Assembly: GCA_913775275.1 (NCBI GenBank)
Contig: CAJYIP010000059.1
Span: 1-49,042, forward strand
Length of the DNA stretch: 49,042 nucleotides
Direction of reading: 5' to 3'
Origin: Patescibacteria group bacterium
Lineage (GTDB): Bacteria; Patescibacteriota; Saccharimonadia; Saccharimonadales; Saccharimonadaceae
Shown: one piece after another, positions 48,994 through 49,042 of the stretch
How positions within the stretch are numbered: position 1 is the stretch's first letter
How the letters are laid out: each line of letters begins with the position of its first letter
Program-made: the position numbers and the translations under genes
Notes under the pieces: generated by a model
Databases searched by the model: none
What the model was told of the DNA's origin: nothing
Seen by the model: the letters and a program-made list of their open reading frames with translations, nothing else

Positions 48994-49042
48994 CTCGGAA
49001 TTTTGAAATGCCACCCGGTTGCGTCTGCCCATGCATGTCGTA

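Noticed and set aside
48975-49042. Possible 3' end of another minus-strand gene at the window edge
   Set aside because: More than one minus frame is open over these 68 bases and ends near the next ATG (for example ...EWYNILLDAAN or ...GWHFKIPSGTIFY). The stretch is too short to choose.
1-49042. CRISPR array or rRNA genes
   Set aside because: No regularly spaced direct repeats and no rRNA-like sequence were seen on reading both strands.
1-49042. UGA recoded as glycine, as in SR1/Gracilibacteria
   Set aside because: TGA ends several intact genes at the expected family length (sucC, comF, the HIT gene), and no in-frame TGA is needed inside conserved domains.

Overview
This 49 kb window looks like the chromosome of a small, host-associated bacterium of the Candidate Phyla Radiation (Patescibacteria), most likely a Saccharibacterium (TM7). 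The assignment is an inference. It rests on the compact gene layout, a VirB4/VirB6/PrgI secretion locus with many tiny TrbC/VirB2-like pilin proteins of the type known from CPR genomes, a classic rpmH-dnaA-dnaN-recF origin region, and many short ORFan membrane proteins. UGA is used as an ordinary stop (for example in sucC, comF and the lysozyme gene), so the Gracilibacteria/SR1 glycine recoding is absent.

Layout. 1-4.8 kb: 3' part of a murE-like ligase, valS, a small membrane protein, rlmH and a HIT-family gene. 4.8-10.8 kb: small ORFans and membrane proteins, four tRNA genes on the minus strand (Ser-CGA, Arg-GCG, Ser-GCT, Ser-UGA), a possible PD-(D/E)XK-type protein, a REP-like inverted repeat, comF and a small heat-shock protein. 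9.0-26.4 kb: a type IV secretion (T4SS) locus. It has one detached pilin gene, a minus-strand set of four pilin-type genes (one a tandem double pilin), then a plus-strand run: membrane-anchored ORFan, VirB6-like channel with a cysteine-rich ectodomain, PrgI, a TraC-like N-terminal VirB4 partner, VirB4 ATPase, a 1013-aa protein ending in an M15/VanY peptidase, a secreted lysozyme + C39 protease, and two single-pass membrane proteins. 26.4-32.5 kb: recF, dnaN, dnaA (minus) and rpmH, rnpA, yidC, khpB (plus), with DnaA boxes on both sides of dnaA, so oriC lies here. 32.5-36.8 kb: minus-strand GT4, GtrA and GtrB-like genes and an isolated sucCD pair. 37-49 kb: a polysaccharide locus with gmd and rmd (predicted GDP-D-rhamnose synthesis), a Nudix hydrolase, a Wzm/Wzt ABC exporter, four GT4-type glycosyltransferases with a small ORFan between them, and a large multi-pass membrane protein of GT-C/YfhO type.

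How it fits together. The T4SS locus encodes a conduit, pilin-like subunits and at least three peptidoglycan-cleaving activities, as expected for an organism that must breach its own and perhaps a host's wall. The polysaccharide locus resembles in content the Pseudomonas A-band D-rhamnan operon (gmd, rmd, wzm, wzt, several GTs) and probably builds a surface glycan exported by the ABC route.

Gene expression. A striking pattern runs through the window. Many first-in-operon genes have an extended -10 element (TGNTATAAT or TGNTATACT) about 6-10 bases before the start codon, so the mRNAs should be leaderless. Internal operon genes instead use Shine-Dalgarno sequences or TAATG/ATGA stop-start overlaps.
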